A stretch of 64,000 nt of DNA from Aestuariibacter sp. A3R04 (GTDB lineage Bacteria > Pseudomonadota > Gammaproteobacteria > Enterobacterales > Alteromonadaceae). The DNA is taken from assembly GCF_018860805.1 (NCBI RefSeq), contig NZ_JAHKQR010000001.1, positions 186,001 through 250,000 on the forward strand, written 5' to 3'. The position numbers and the translations under genes are program-made. The notes under the pieces are model-generated. The model was not told the origin of the DNA. It was given only the letters and a program-made list of their open reading frames with translations, and searched no databases. Every line of letters begins with the position of its first letter. Position 1 is the first letter of the stretch. Shown piece after piece: positions 45,055 to 54,153 of this stretch.

Positions 45055-47199
45055 ATGAGAAAAGCGCTTCCAGCAAAATATTACCTCGATCATTTTCGCG
45101 AATTTCTCGCTTTTTTTCGCGGGGCAAATGGCCGTTTACTAGATATTCAAAGCAGGGAATTTATAGGCGATTTTTACGAGTTAACCGAGCCTGAGCAATG
45201 TATTATTGCCAGAGCTGCGACAAGAAAATATGGCCTGATCAACCGTACTCATTTTAATTACGACGAAATTCCTCAGCCCCAGGATCAAATAGACTCGCTG
45301 ATAGCCGATGGTTGGTTTGGCGATATTGCAGAAGCTGCCCGCTGGGACCTGGCAGGCATGCTAACAAAAGCCGATATTGTGCATTGTTTGAACATATGTG
45401 GTTGTACCGGTTTTTCAAACAACGAGAAAAAAGCAGCGCTAATAAACTTGCTGTTTCGGCAGGTGGCGATATCGGGCTGGCCTGAGGAACTGCAAATTGA
45501 GCAATACCTCTACTGTCGCTTCGACCCTGTGATCCGTTTTTTACTCTTATTATATTTTGGTAATACCAAAGGTCGACTGAATCAGTTCTCCATGCGTGAT
45601 TTGGGAATCATGCGGACTCGGGGGAATGCCAGTGACGATGAAACCCGTTTCGATTCAAAAGACGATGCCCAAGCGGCGTTTTTCTATGCTTATGGCGAAG
45701 AACGGCTGGCGTTTATGGACGTAAATGAAATTATTGATCAAGCGGATGAACCCTTGCCCCTGGCGGAGTCGGTAATTAGTCAGCATTATGCGCAGAAATA
45801 CTGTTTAAAGGTTGCTGCGGTATTACTCAAGGAAAAACCGCAACAAGGTCTCCACTTTCTCCAGCGTGCTCCCGGAGAGCTGTGCAAAGAGAAGTGGGTT
45901 CGGGAAGCCTATAAAGACGGGCAAAAAGAAGCGGTCAGGGCGGAACTGGAAGCCATTATTTCCTCCCCATCTTCTGATGGCTTACTCGCATTTGCAGAAG
46001 ATTTTTATCAACGAAAATTCCATAAAAAGCGCACTAGTGTAGTAACTGATATGTTGCGCAATGCGGCGCGCTCACTCAGCTTAGATGAAAGGTACAACCA
46101 GTCTGTTGAGCAGGGTGTTATGGCGTGGTACAAGCGCCAGGGCATATCATCATGGCGAACAGAGAACCGGTTGTGGCGAAGTTTGTTTGCCCTTACCTTC
46201 TGGACGCCTCTGTTTGAAAAGGATACCCCCGTTACCGAGTTTGACAGCCGGCCCAAAACGTTAAAAAACAATACGTTTTACGATGTGTTTAAGGACGAAA
46301 TAGAGCTCATTCTCACGACGTGCATTGACAGTGAGCAGTTGATGAAACACGTTACCGCCGTAGCGGCTGCGCATTACGGGGAGGGAAACAGTTTGTTCCT
46401 GTGGGGAGCGGGATTACTCGAGCCGATAAAAGCGCTTCTAGCGTATGCTGATTTTGATTGCGTTGTAGCATTGCTGCGCGTGATGGCCCAGGACTTTTCC
46501 CACTGTCGTGACGGGTTTCCCGATATTATGGTATGTGAAAATGGAAAGCTGCGTTTCGAGGAAGTGAAAGCGCCCGGCGATCAACTGCGGAGAAATCAGC
46601 TGGTAACCATCCAGAAAATGCAGCAGTGTGGGTTTGATGTGCAGATAACCCAGGTGGCGTGGTGCCGGGACCCTGACCAACCTTATGTTGTGGTTGACAT
46701 TGAAACCACTGGGGGTAACAGTCAGTTTCACCGCATAACAGAAGTGGGAATGGTGAAATTAGTGAGAGGCGAGGTGGTTGACGAGTGGCAATCGCTGGTT
46801 AACCCAGGTCGCCATATTCCTTCGGCTATCACACGCTTAACCGGAATTACCAACGACATGGTTGCCAATGCCCCCACTTTTGCCGACCTGGCTCAGGAAA
46901 TTGAATGTTTTACTGAAGGGGCCATTTTCGTTGCGCACAATGTGAACTTTGACTATGGTTTCATTAAGCAGGAGTTTGCCAGACTTGAGCAAACTTTTAA
47001 GCGTCCAAAGCTCTGCACAGTGAGGGAATCACGTAAAGCGCACCCGGGCTTACCATCCTATTCACTTGCAGCGTTAACCGCACATTTCAATATCGATATG
47101 CAACAACATCACCGCGCGCTCTCAGATGCTAAAGCGGCGGCACAATTGTTATTGCTGGCCCAGCAGAGCCAGCCCCAGAGGCTTAAGGTTCAGGTTTAA
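45055..47199 (+). CDS. FAN1-like VRR-NUC nuclease fused to a DEDDh 3'-5' exonuclease
   Basis: The N-terminal two thirds resemble bacterial FAN1, a structure-specific nuclease for interstrand crosslink and flap repair. There is an N-terminal SAP-like region ('KADIVHCLNICGCTGFSNNEKKAALI'), a helical middle region, and the VRR-NUC domain with catalytic PD...ExK as 'GFPDIMV' and 'FEEVKAPGDQL' (about residues 486-508). Fused behind it (about 545-705) is a DnaQ-type exonuclease with motif I VVDIETTG, motif II 'VAHNVNFDYGFI' and motif III HRALSDAKA, so all DEDDh residues are present. The ATG at 45055 is preferred over the GTG at 45031. Length 714 exceeds typical bacterial FAN1 by about the exonuclease domain. 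Its 3' end overlaps the convergent gene by 17 bases. Confidence 0.87.
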   Translation: MRKALPAKYYLDHFREFLAFFRGANGRLLDIQSREFIGDFYELTEPEQCIIARAATRKYGLINRTHFNYDEIPQPQDQIDSLIADGWFGDIAEAARWDLAGMLTKADIVHCLNICGCTGFSNNEKKAALINLLFRQVAISGWPEELQIEQYLYCRFDPVIRFLLLLYFGNTKGRLNQFSMRDLGIMRTRGNASDDETRFDSKDDAQAAFFYAYGEERLAFMDVNEIIDQADEPLPLAESVISQHYAQKYCLKVAAVLLKEKPQQGLHFLQRAPGELCKEKWVREAYKDGQKEAVRAELEAIISSPSSDGLLAFAEDFYQRKFHKKRTSVVTDMLRNAARSLSLDERYNQSVEQGVMAWYKRQGISSWRTENRLWRSLFALTFWTPLFEKDTPVTEFDSRPKTLKNNTFYDVFKDEIELILTTCIDSEQLMKHVTAVAAAHYGEGNSLFLWGAGLLEPIKALLAYADFDCVVALLRVMAQDFSHCRDGFPDIMVCENGKLRFEEVKAPGDQLRRNQLVTIQKMQQCGFDVQITQVAWCRDPDQPYVVVDIETTGGNSQFHRITEVGMVKLVRGEVVDEWQSLVNPGRHIPSAITRLTGITNDMVANAPTFADLAQEIECFTEGAIFVAHNVNFDYGFIKQEFARLEQTFKRPKLCTVRESRKAHPGLPSYSLAALTAHFNIDMQQHHRALSDAKAAAQLLLLAQQSQPQRLKVQV

Positions 47200-47608
47200 G
47201 CGTGGCAAAAGAAAGCAATACTGATAACAGGGCTCTACGCCATTCGATGTTATTGGATTTACTGTCGTACGTGTTGGTAGCGACGTGTTGTAAAATATCG
47301 GCGTGGCGCTGATAAGCAATGCTGGCAGAACGGACTTGCTGCACACTGACAAGGAGTTGTTCGATCATCATTTCCCCTTGGTCACGATTTTTTTGTACAT
47401 ACATAGCGAGGGATTCGTAAATAAACGCCACCCAACTGGCTTTGACTTGGGTAAGATATTGCTCAGGGTTGCGGGCTAATAAGGTAATATCTTCTTTGAA
47501 AGCAGCGTCGCTCACTCCACCGGAAAATAAAATGCGAAGGGCCAAAAGTACATCGAAATTTAATCGCGAAAGCTGAGCCATTTGTTGGCTTTTTAGTTGC
47601 TTAGGCAT
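47183..47608 (-). CDS. Conserved-type hypothetical cytoplasmic protein
   Basis: I do not recognise a family. The 141-residue product has no signal peptide or membrane segment and looks mostly helical ('LSRLNFDVLLALRILF', 'ASWVAFIYESLAMYVQ', 'ILQHVATNTY'). It ends inside the 3' end of the FAN1-like gene on the other strand. The coding status is supported by length and composition only. Confidence 0.62.
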   Translation of the reverse strand: MPKQLKSQQMAQLSRLNFDVLLALRILFSGGVSDAAFKEDITLLARNPEQYLTQVKASWVAFIYESLAMYVQKNRDQGEMMIEQLLVSVQQVRSASIAYQRHADILQHVATNTYDSKSNNIEWRRALLSVLLSFATLKPEP

Positions 47609-47914
47609 AATGGCTGATTTTACCCCCCTTTAAGGTGTAGTACATAGATTGTTCTAACTGGCAGACACATACATCACTATTGCATAATTTCCACCAATAT
47701 TACCAACGAATAGACACAAGACCAATGCTCGAAAGGCAGTATATGTAAGCGATAAACTCAGCGCAAAAGCCGTGGAGCGTTTCCAGGTAAAAGACTCTAT
47801 TACAAACACTTAATGGTTACTTGTGAACGTTACAAAGTAAAAATACGTAAAGAGTTGGCACTGTAGAAGTGTACGCGTTCTTGCTGTTTGACCCGCTGCA
47901 CTGGCGGGTCTTTT
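47609..47914. other. Intergenic region with a plus-strand terminator; possible small RNA
   Basis: This 306-bp gap has no convincing protein gene. It carries a strong intrinsic terminator on the plus strand (47891-47916), although no plus-strand gene lies just before it. TTGTGA (47821-47826) and TACGTA (47844-47849), 17 bp apart, are a possible promoter for a transcript of about 60 nt. A longer transcript from nearer 47683 is also possible. Confidence 0.35.
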
Positions 47915-47916
47915 TT
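47891..47916 (+). terminator. Orphan intrinsic terminator on the plus strand
   Basis: ACCCGC and GCGGGT pair around seven bases and are followed by TCTTTTTT. The A-tract needed to work for the minus strand gene is on the wrong side. It overlaps the last codon of the outer-membrane protein gene. Confidence 0.75.
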
Positions 47917-48838
47917 AAAGTGAGTACTTAATGCCAGCTAAAAGTCTCCCCACGCCATTCACAGCGTCAATACGCACGAACCATTCACTATTTTCCCCTA
48001 AGAGTAACGCGCTGCTCGCTTCTGCAGAAATACCATGCCCGTAACCCAAAAAATCTTCGGTAAGTTCGGCGCGTAGGCCAAGTTCCTCATCAACATGGGA
48101 ATAATAGGCGTGATAACAAACCTCTTTTCCCCACAAAACGCTTTCCCCGCTTATGCCCACCACTGCTTTACTACGGGCTTCATCCAGCCTTTGGATCCAC
48201 TCGAAAAAAATCTCACCGTCAGGGCGCCATGCGTAGCGGTATTCACTGCGAATAAAGTTGCCGCCGGTCATTCGTTCTATACTGATCTCGTAGCTCGCAT
48301 TGCGACTGATAGTTGCGGAATATTCCAATTCAATATAATCAACACTGCTTGCCAGTTGCAGCGCGCGGTTGGGGCTTTGATTATCCAGTTTACCTACTAC
48401 CATCTCAAAGGCGTGGTTTTTGTTTACACTTACAACCTGTCTAAGCCCTTCTATCCAGCCGTCCTTAGATAGGCCAGTAGATGAGACCCTGCCTTTATAG
48501 GTAGGTATTACTCCGAGTTCGGTTTTTCCCCATCGAGTGGTGTATCGCATGAATAATCTGCGTGGGTACAGGTATTGATTCTGGCCGCTGTGCACGGTGT
48601 TATGGCTTGAACTGAAGTCGTCGCCTGTCACCACAAAGCTATGCATACTCCAATTTTCGTTTAACGCAATCTGTGGGTAGTAGCGAAGTCTGTACTGGAT
48701 ACGGTGTTCCTTGTCAGTACGGGCGTCGTATCGCGTTTGAATATCGAGCTTGTGGGCGAAACGCCACTGCGCAGCCATAGCCGATTGGGCGTAAAAAAGC
48801 GCACAGACAACAAGGAAAACGGGATGTGATAGATTCAT
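47915..48838 (-). CDS. Putative outer-membrane beta-barrel protein of unknown function
   Basis: The 307-residue product has a signal peptide (MNLSHPVFLVVCALFYAQ...MAA) and a mature part made of alternating amphipathic strands rich in Tyr, Trp and Arg. It closes with 'RLLAGIKYSL', the kind of aromatic-containing strand seen at barrel ends. 'EHRIQYRLRYYPQIALNENW' resembles the start of small porin-like or DUF2490-like barrels, but I cannot assign a family. It is a monocistronic unit. Confidence 0.68.
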   Translation of the reverse strand: MNLSHPVFLVVCALFYAQSAMAAQWRFAHKLDIQTRYDARTDKEHRIQYRLRYYPQIALNENWSMHSFVVTGDDFSSSHNTVHSGQNQYLYPRRLFMRYTTRWGKTELGVIPTYKGRVSSTGLSKDGWIEGLRQVVSVNKNHAFEMVVGKLDNQSPNRALQLASSVDYIELEYSATISRNASYEISIERMTGGNFIRSEYRYAWRPDGEIFFEWIQRLDEARSKAVVGISGESVLWGKEVCYHAYYSHVDEELGLRAELTEDFLGYGHGISAEASSALLLGENSEWFVRIDAVNGVGRLLAGIKYSL

Positions 48839-48905
48839 TGGTGAACATCGAGTGCTTTATATGAGCAATATACGCGAGGTGTGGGAGAATTGAACAATTT
48901 TAGTT

Positions 48906-48930
48906 AAAAAAAAGCCAGCCTAAGGCTGGC
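48906..48930 (-). terminator. Strong intrinsic terminator of a leftward transcript
   Basis: On the minus strand the perfect 7-bp stem GCCAGCC-TTA-GGCTGGC is followed by eight T. It lies about 205 bases after the DUF3750 gene stop. Confidence 0.9.
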
Positions 48931-49047
48931 AAAGGAACGTAATGGAGGAGGACTCCATGAAGGAAATACAAGCCGTAGGGAAACAGCTTTGAGGATTTAA
49001 CTGCATCGGGAGAGATGCGAATGCCACCGCAGTGGCACTTTGAAACT
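48906..49047 (-). ncRNA. Candidate small RNA of about 140 nt between the DUF3750 gene and a barrel gene
   Basis: The minus strand has a -10 like TATACT (49054-49059), a poor -35, and between them a palindrome GACCA-AT-TGGTC type site (49065-49076). The predicted transcript contains the hairpin GTGCCAC-TGCG-GTGGCAT, a second stem GCATC/GATGC, a third with loop TCCTC closed by ATGGAG/CTCCAT, and the strong terminator. It has repeated CU-rich patches (TCTCCC, ATCCTC, TTTCCC, TCCTCCTCC), which could pair with Shine-Dalgarno sequences. It may instead be the 3' UTR of the DUF3750 mRNA. Confidence 0.45.
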
Positions 49048-49064
49048 GAGGTAAGTATAGTCCT

Positions 49065-49076
49065 GACCATTTGGTC
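49065..49076. promoter_or_regulatory. Palindromic site in the spacer of a candidate promoter
   Basis: GACCA-TT-TGGTC on the plus strand is a perfect inverted repeat placed between the -10 TATACT and the weak -35 of the candidate small RNA. That position suits a repressor or a spacer-binding activator. Confidence 0.4.
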
Positions 49077-49135
49077 GGGAAAACAGTTAAAAGTGATTAC
49101 TGAAATCGGTTTTTTAGAACAATTGACAGGGAAGG

Positions 49136-49666
49136 TTAATCGGCAAAGCCGGCGCCAATAGCGCTAAATGGCATTTTTAGTTCCAACTCAGGCACTTGTA
49201 CTCCTACCCACGCCGGAAAAGTATTGCTGTTAGGACCGGGGAACAAGGTGTATTCATTGGCCCAGGGGTAATTCGAAATAGCATTTTTTACTTTAGGGAT
49301 AAGTGATTTTGCCTTTTCTCCGGTAACAGAGAGCACTTTTTCTGGTTTAGCACCATACCAATATCTATCCGGTGTGGCGGTGGTGTATGATTTTAACGCC
49401 GGCAAGCCCTGATTAACCCGCCATCCTACAACTTCATATACGGTATACAAGGTTTCGTTTTCTTCCTTGAGGGCTATCCAGGTGTGTACGGCAAACCATC
49501 CCCGCCAGCTAAAAGCGTCCGCGGCATACACTTCAATAACCGGCGCTGAAAACTCCGAAGGGTCAAAAGCAATACCAGCGGGTTCACGGGAGGCGGTGCG
49601 CCAGTCCTGATTTGAACAGGCAGAGAAAAACAACACTGAAGCGGTGGTGATCAATAGTCGGAACAT
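49136..49666 (-). CDS. DUF3750 family lipoprotein
   Basis: The 176-residue product has a lipoprotein signal (MFRLLITTASVLFFSACSN, lipobox FSAC with Cys17). The body fits DUF3750: 'VIEVYAADAFSWRGWFAVHTWIA', then 'YTVYEVVGWRVNQGLP' and 'YPWANEYTLFPGPNSNTFPAWV' (cores shown). Conserved His in 'AVHTW' and the Asn/Pro-rich 'GPNSNTF' suggest a ligand or catalytic site, but the family has no known function. Confidence 0.85.
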   Translation of the reverse strand: MFRLLITTASVLFFSACSNQDWRTASREPAGIAFDPSEFSAPVIEVYAADAFSWRGWFAVHTWIALKEENETLYTVYEVVGWRVNQGLPALKSYTTATPDRYWYGAKPEKVLSVTGEKAKSLIPKVKNAISNYPWANEYTLFPGPNSNTFPAWVGVQVPELELKMPFSAIGAGFAD

Positions 49667-49770
49667 GGCGCAGATATGTACGGGTTATTTAAATTCTGTA
49701 TATCGGAAAAATACAGTCGTTGTGCAGTAAATAACGACCACTGACCAATATTCGAGACAAAACAGAAGGA

Positions 49771-49794
49771 AAAACACCCGCGAGCAGGTGTTTT
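49771..49794 (-). terminator. Intrinsic terminator of accB-accC
   Basis: AAAACACC-N8-GGTGTTTT lies 16 bases past the accC stop and is followed on the minus strand by TTCCTTCTGTTTT. Confidence 0.85.
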
Positions 49795-49809
49795 CAATCC
49801 TTGGGTGTA

Positions 49810-51153
49810 CTACGCCATGCCGAGTTTCTTTTCTAGGTAGTGGATGTTCGTTCCACCAGCAAAGAAATTCTCGTCGGCCATAATACGGCGTTGCAGAGGA
49901 ATATTAGTTTTAATACCTTCCACCACAATTTCTTCGAGCGCATGTCGCATACGGGCGATGGCCTCATCACGACTTTCGCCGTAAGTGATGAGCTTACCAA
50001 TCATAGAGTCATAGTACGGTGGAACCGTATAACCCGCATAAATATGAGATTCCCAACGCACACCTAAACCACCTGGCGAGTGGAACATGTTGATGAGTCC
50101 CGGACTGGGTATAAAGGTATCTGGGTCTTCTGCATTAATACGGCATTCGATGGCGTGGCCGCGGATCTGAACCTGGGATTGATCTACTGACAATGGCTGA
50201 CCGCCGGCAATGCGCAATTGTTCTTTGATGAGATCGACACCCGTGATCATTTCTGAAACAGGGTGCTCAACCTGAATACGGGTATTCATTTCTATGAAAT
50301 AGAATTCGCCGTTTTCGTAAAGAAATTCGAATGTGCCCGCACCGCGGTAACCAATTTCAACACAGGCGCGACAACAGCGCTCACCAATTTTGTTGCGCAT
50401 TTGCTCAGAAATTCCAGGCGCAGGCGCTTCTTCTACCACTTTTTGGTGACGGCGTTGCATTGAGCAATCACGTTCACCTAAATGAATGGCGTTACCCTGA
50501 CCGTCTGACAACACTTGAATTTCCACGTGACGAGGGTTTTCAAGGAATTTTTCCATGTAAACTACCGGGTTACCAAATGCCGCTCCAGCTTCTGCCTGGG
50601 TGGTTGCTATTGCGTTAATGAGTTCTTTCTCACTGCGCACAACACGCATACCTCGTCCACCACCGCCACCGGCTGCTTTCACGATAATCGGGTAACCAAT
50701 GCGCTTTGCAATGGACTTGTTGCGTTCTTCGTCGTCGGTAAGTGGGCCATCAGAACCGGGTACGCATGGGACGCCGGCTTTCTTCATTGCGTTAATGGCA
50801 GACACCTTGTCACCCATTAAGTTGATAGTTTCTGCCCGTGGGCCTACGAAAACAAAGCCGCTTTTTTCCACCGCTTCAGCAAAATCTGCGTTTTCTGCAA
50901 GGAAGCCGTAACCAGGGTGAATAGCAATAGAGTTGGTGACTTCCGCTGCCGCAATAATGCGCGGAATATTTAGGTAACTTTCCGTAGCAGAGGCGCCGCC
51001 AATACAGATGGATTCATCTGCCAGCAACACGTGCTTTAGATTTCTGTCCGCGGTGGAATGCACTGCAACGGTTTTGATGCCTAACTCTTTACAGGCACGC
51101 AAAATGCGCAATGCGATTTCACCACGGTTAGCAATAAGTACTTTATCTAACAT
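49810..51153 (-). CDS. accC: Acetyl-CoA carboxylase, biotin carboxylase subunit
   Basis: AccC carboxylates biotin on AccB, the first half of malonyl-CoA synthesis. The 447-residue product shows '[20 protein letters not shown]', the ATP-grasp glycine loop '[15 protein letters not shown]', the metal site '[22 protein letters not shown]' and the biotin-binding '[10 protein letters not shown]' (cores shown). It is encoded 13 bases after accB. Confidence 0.98.
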   Translation of the reverse strand: MLDKVLIANRGEIALRILRACKELGIKTVAVHSTADRNLKHVLLADESICIGGASATESYLNIPRIIAAAEVTNSIAIHPGYGFLAENADFAEAVEKSGFVFVGPRAETINLMGDKVSAINAMKKAGVPCVPGSDGPLTDDEERNKSIAKRIGYPIIVKAAGGGGGRGMRVVRSEKELINAIATTQAEAGAAFGNPVVYMEKFLENPRHVEIQVLSDGQGNAIHLGERDCSMQRRHQKVVEEAPAPGISEQMRNKIGERCCRACVEIGYRGAGTFEFLYENGEFYFIEMNTRIQVEHPVSEMITGVDLIKEQLRIAGGQPLSVDQSQVQIRGHAIECRINAEDPDTFIPSPGLINMFHSPGGLGVRWESHIYAGYTVPPYYDSMIGKLITYGESRDEAIARMRHALEEIVVEGIKTNIPLQRRIMADENFFAGGTNIHYLEKKLGMA

Positions 51154-51166
51154 AGCTACCGCCCAA

Positions 51167-51622
51167 TTATTCGATGATGAACAGTGGCTGGTCGAATTCT
51201 ACCGGCTCCTGATTCTCAACCAGAATGGCTTTTACCACACCGGCTTTGTCTGCTTCGATCTGGTTCATCATTTTCATGGCTTCAACGATACACAGTGTAT
51301 CGCCAACGTTTACTGACTGACCTACTTCAACAAAAGACTTGGCAGTAGGTGACGATGCACGGTAGAAGGTGCCAACCATAGGTGACTTAACCTGGTGTCC
51401 GGTAGGCGTGTCGTCTACTTCAGCCTCTGCCACTGGCGCGGGGGCTGCTACTGGTGCAGGAGCTGGCGCCGGCGCGGCGAGGTTGTAGTGCATAGGGGCA
51501 GCGGCGGCACCAGAAGGACCGCGGTGAATACGTACAGACTCCTCTCCTTCAGTGATTTCCAGTTCGGCAATACCGGATTCTTCCACTAATTCGATGAGTT
51601 TTTTAATTTTTCTAATATCCAT
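51167..51622 (-). CDS. accB: Acetyl-CoA carboxylase, biotin carboxyl carrier protein
   Basis: AccB carries the biotin arm of acetyl-CoA carboxylase. The 151-residue product has the N-terminal '[18 protein letters not shown]', an Ala/Pro-rich linker (about 40-68) and the biotinyl domain with EAMKMMN, in which Lys117 is biotinylated. Order aroQ-accB-accC is conserved in gammaproteobacteria. Confidence 0.98.
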   Translation of the reverse strand: MDIRKIKKLIELVEESGIAELEITEGEESVRIHRGPSGAAAAPMHYNLAAPAPAPAPVAAPAPVAEAEVDDTPTGHQVKSPMVGTFYRASSPTAKSFVEVGQSVNVGDTLCIVEAMKMMNQIEADKAGVVKAILVENQEPVEFDQPLFIIE

Positions 51623-51641
51623 TGTCGTTTCTCGTTTTAAT

Positions 51642-52073
51642 TCAGCTTTTGAAATTAAGCGCTGCTGTTAGCGCCAGTTCATATCCTATGGCGCCTAAAC
51701 CAAGGATGACACCTGCAGCAACGTCAGAAAGGTAAGAGTGATGGCGAAACGGCTCTCGCGCATGCACATTGGATAAATGCACTTCAATAAAAGGAATGCT
51801 CACGCTTAGCAGTGCATCGCGCAGCGCAACACTGGTATGCGTCAACGCACCAGGGTTGATAATAATAGCGTCGGCATTACCCATTGCATCGTGAATACGG
51901 TTGATGAGTTCGTGTTCGGCATTTGATTGAAAATGACTCAGCGTCGCGCCCGCCTCTCCGGCTTTAGTGACCAGATTGTCGACGATGTCCTGTAGCGTTT
52001 GGTAACCATAAGTTTCTGGTTCACGCTTGCCTAACATATTTAGGTTAGGGCCATTCAATAATAAAATTTCCAT
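51642..52073 (-). CDS. aroQ: 3-dehydroquinate dehydratase type II
   Basis: This enzyme dehydrates 3-dehydroquinate in the shikimate pathway. The 143-residue product has '[20 protein letters not shown]' with the catalytic Tyr near residue 23, '[15 protein letters not shown]', '[18 protein letters not shown]' and '[18 protein letters not shown]'. It lies 19 bases upstream of accB. Confidence 0.98.
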   Translation of the reverse strand: MEILLLNGPNLNMLGKREPETYGYQTLQDIVDNLVTKAGEAGATLSHFQSNAEHELINRIHDAMGNADAIIINPGALTHTSVALRDALLSVSIPFIEVHLSNVHAREPFRHHSYLSDVAAGVILGLGAIGYELALTAALNFKS

Positions 52074-52306
52074 AAACTTGCTGCTATCTTTCTTAAAATG
52101 AATGCTTATTCAGCATTTCAACAAAAAATACGTCTGGTTGCACGAAAATTCAACGGTAAATTGCGCTGTTTCACCAATTTGTAATGGGATTATAGATAAT
52201 TGTGGAGTTTTCGCAGCAAAATACTGGTCTAATCAGGGGAAATGCCAGCAAGTTTTTGAGCAGAATTTGTAAAAGTCGCATCGTGCGACGTTAGTTCTTG
52301 TCACTG

Positions 52307-52328
52307 TGCACGTCCCAAAGGACGTGCA
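52307..52328 (-). repeat. 9-bp inverted repeat downstream of dsbD
   Basis: TGCACGTCC-CAAA-GGACGTGCA forms a stable hairpin 22 bases past the dsbD stop, without a T-run. A smaller one, GTCGCA-TCG-TGCGAC, is next to it (52275-52289). Together they may cap the dsbD mRNA or act in the aroQ promoter region (52074-52350). Confidence 0.45.
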
Positions 52329-52350
52329 GCGAACAATGTCGTAAGAGATA

Positions 52351-54153
52351 CTAGTTTTTCAGGGCTTGGGTAACATGTGTAGCAAAGGGTTCGGCTTTCA
52401 TAAATCCGGTCACTCTTGCGGAGCTAATTTCCTCACCTGAGGTGTTGAAAAACAAAATTGTTGGTAGGCCAAGAACGTCAAACTCTTCCTGAAAAACCAT
52501 ATTTGTTGGGGTGTTGTCGGTTAAATCTATTTGCATCCATACAGTGTCAGACAGCGCGTCAATCACCTTAGGATCAGGGAAGGTGTATTTTTCAAACTCT
52601 TTACACGCCACACACCAGTCTGCGTAGAGATCAACCATCACGGTTTTCCCTTTGGCATTGGCCGCTGTCAGCTTGGCTTTTAAATCGGCTAAATCTTTTA
52701 CCACCAGAAAATCAGGATGGGCCCTTGCTGTGGCGCTGTGTTGCGCAGTTACGGGTGAATCAAACAGCGTAACATAACCCACCATGGCACTAGCGAAAAG
52801 CCCCAGGGTGATGATAAATGTGCGCACACCTTTGAAGAAGCTTGCAGCCGTGGGCTGGTTCATCACGCTGTAGTAGGAGAATGTAGCCAAACCTAGTGCT
52901 GCCCACATCAAATCGGTGTAATCGGCACGCCACATACGTTCGACAAAAATAATCGCCACTGCCAGCATCATAAAGCCGAAACTCACTTTCACCACATTCA
53001 TCCAGTTGCCAGCTTTAGGTAACAGTTTACCGCCGGTCATACCAAATAGGATAAGTGGAATGCCCATGCCAATACTTAGCACATACAGGGAAATAAAGCC
53101 CAGTGTCATGTCGCCGGTTTGCGCGATAAACAGCAGGATTCCGGTGAGCGGTGCGGTGGTACATGGCGAGGCAACCAATCCCGACAAGACGCCCATGACG
53201 AATACGCCTATCATTTTGCCCCGTTTTTGGTGGTTGCTCACATCGTTAAGTTTGCTTTGCCAGGAGGAAGGCAACTGGATTTCATAAGCGCCAAACATGG
53301 CTAGGGCCAGGGCGACAAACAATACAGTGAAAATAATCAGAATAACCGGGTGTTGCAGCGCAGCCTGAAACTGCACGCCTGCTGACGCGACAACCAACCC
53401 GAGCAATGAATAGGTGATGGCCATTCCCTGCACATACACAAAACTCAACGAGAATGCCCGTGACAAGCTGACGCCCTTGCCCTGACCCAGTACAATGCCA
53501 GACAGAATAGGGTACATGGGAAAGACACAAGGGGTGAACGCCAGGCCTATACCCAATGCAAGAAAGAGCAACAGCGTAATATATAGGTTGTCTTTGTCGG
53601 CTAATCTGGCCGCCAGGTTAAATTGCTCAGACTGAACCGCTTTGTCTTCAGCGCTTTCTGAGTTTGCGACAATAGCATTCTCGGTGTCTGTAGTTTTGCC
53701 TACAGCGGAAAGATAGATGACCTTTACCGTAGGCGGGTAACACAAACCGGCATCCGCACACCCTTGAAAACGCACTTTTACGGCGCCGTCTTCTTCCGCA
53801 TTGAGCACTGGTACGGTAAACGATACCTGATCGTAATACACGTCGGTTAAACCGAAAAACTCATCCTCTTTTTTCAGCGCAGATGGAAAATCCGGCTCTC
53901 CTAAAGTGACGTTTTTGGCCACGAGTTTGAATTGATGCTTATACAAGTAGTAGGCTTCAGCAATATCAAAGATGATAACTAGTTCGTCGTTGTTTTGCTG
54001 AAAATCGAATGAAAACGCTTCATCAACAGGAAGAAACTCGGGTTCCTCCTGTTCAAAGACCGGCGCGGTGTTCACGTTGGGTATTTGCGCCGCTGATGAC
54101 ACGGTAAACAGCAATAATAAAAAAGTGGCCACCAGGGTGGAGAAGTTCGTCAT
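52351..54153 (-). CDS. dsbD: Thiol:disulfide interchange protein DsbD
   Basis: DsbD moves electrons from cytoplasmic thioredoxin to periplasmic DsbC and cytochrome c maturation. The 600-residue product has a signal peptide ('FLLLLFTVSSAAQ'), an N-terminal domain with 'FQGCADAGLCYPP', eight membrane helices with the redox pair in 'LAFTPCVFPMYPIL' and 'LVASPCTTAPLTG', and a C-terminal thioredoxin domain with 'DLYADWCVACKEF'. All six redox cysteines are present. Confidence 0.97.
   Translation of the reverse strand: MTNFSTLVATFLLLLFTVSSAAQIPNVNTAPVFEQEEPEFLPVDEAFSFDFQQNNDELVIIFDIAEAYYLYKHQFKLVAKNVTLGEPDFPSALKKEDEFFGLTDVYYDQVSFTVPVLNAEEDGAVKVRFQGCADAGLCYPPTVKVIYLSAVGKTTDTENAIVANSESAEDKAVQSEQFNLAARLADKDNLYITLLLFLALGIGLAFTPCVFPMYPILSGIVLGQGKGVSLSRAFSLSFVYVQGMAITYSLLGLVVASAGVQFQAALQHPVILIIFTVLFVALALAMFGAYEIQLPSSWQSKLNDVSNHQKRGKMIGVFVMGVLSGLVASPCTTAPLTGILLFIAQTGDMTLGFISLYVLSIGMGIPLILFGMTGGKLLPKAGNWMNVVKVSFGFMMLAVAIIFVERMWRADYTDLMWAALGLATFSYYSVMNQPTAASFFKGVRTFIITLGLFASAMVGYVTLFDSPVTAQHSATARAHPDFLVVKDLADLKAKLTAANAKGKTVMVDLYADWCVACKEFEKYTFPDPKVIDALSDTVWMQIDLTDNTPTNMVFQEEFDVLGLPTILFFNTSGEEISSARVTGFMKAEPFATHVTQALKN

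Noticed and set aside
47715-47790. Segment with a CGAAAG loop and GCAAAAGCC, reminiscent of the cyclic di-GMP-I (GEMM) riboswitch core.
   Set aside because: The conserved GACGCAAAGCC block is not matched, the stems do not form well, and no protein gene lies downstream on that strand.
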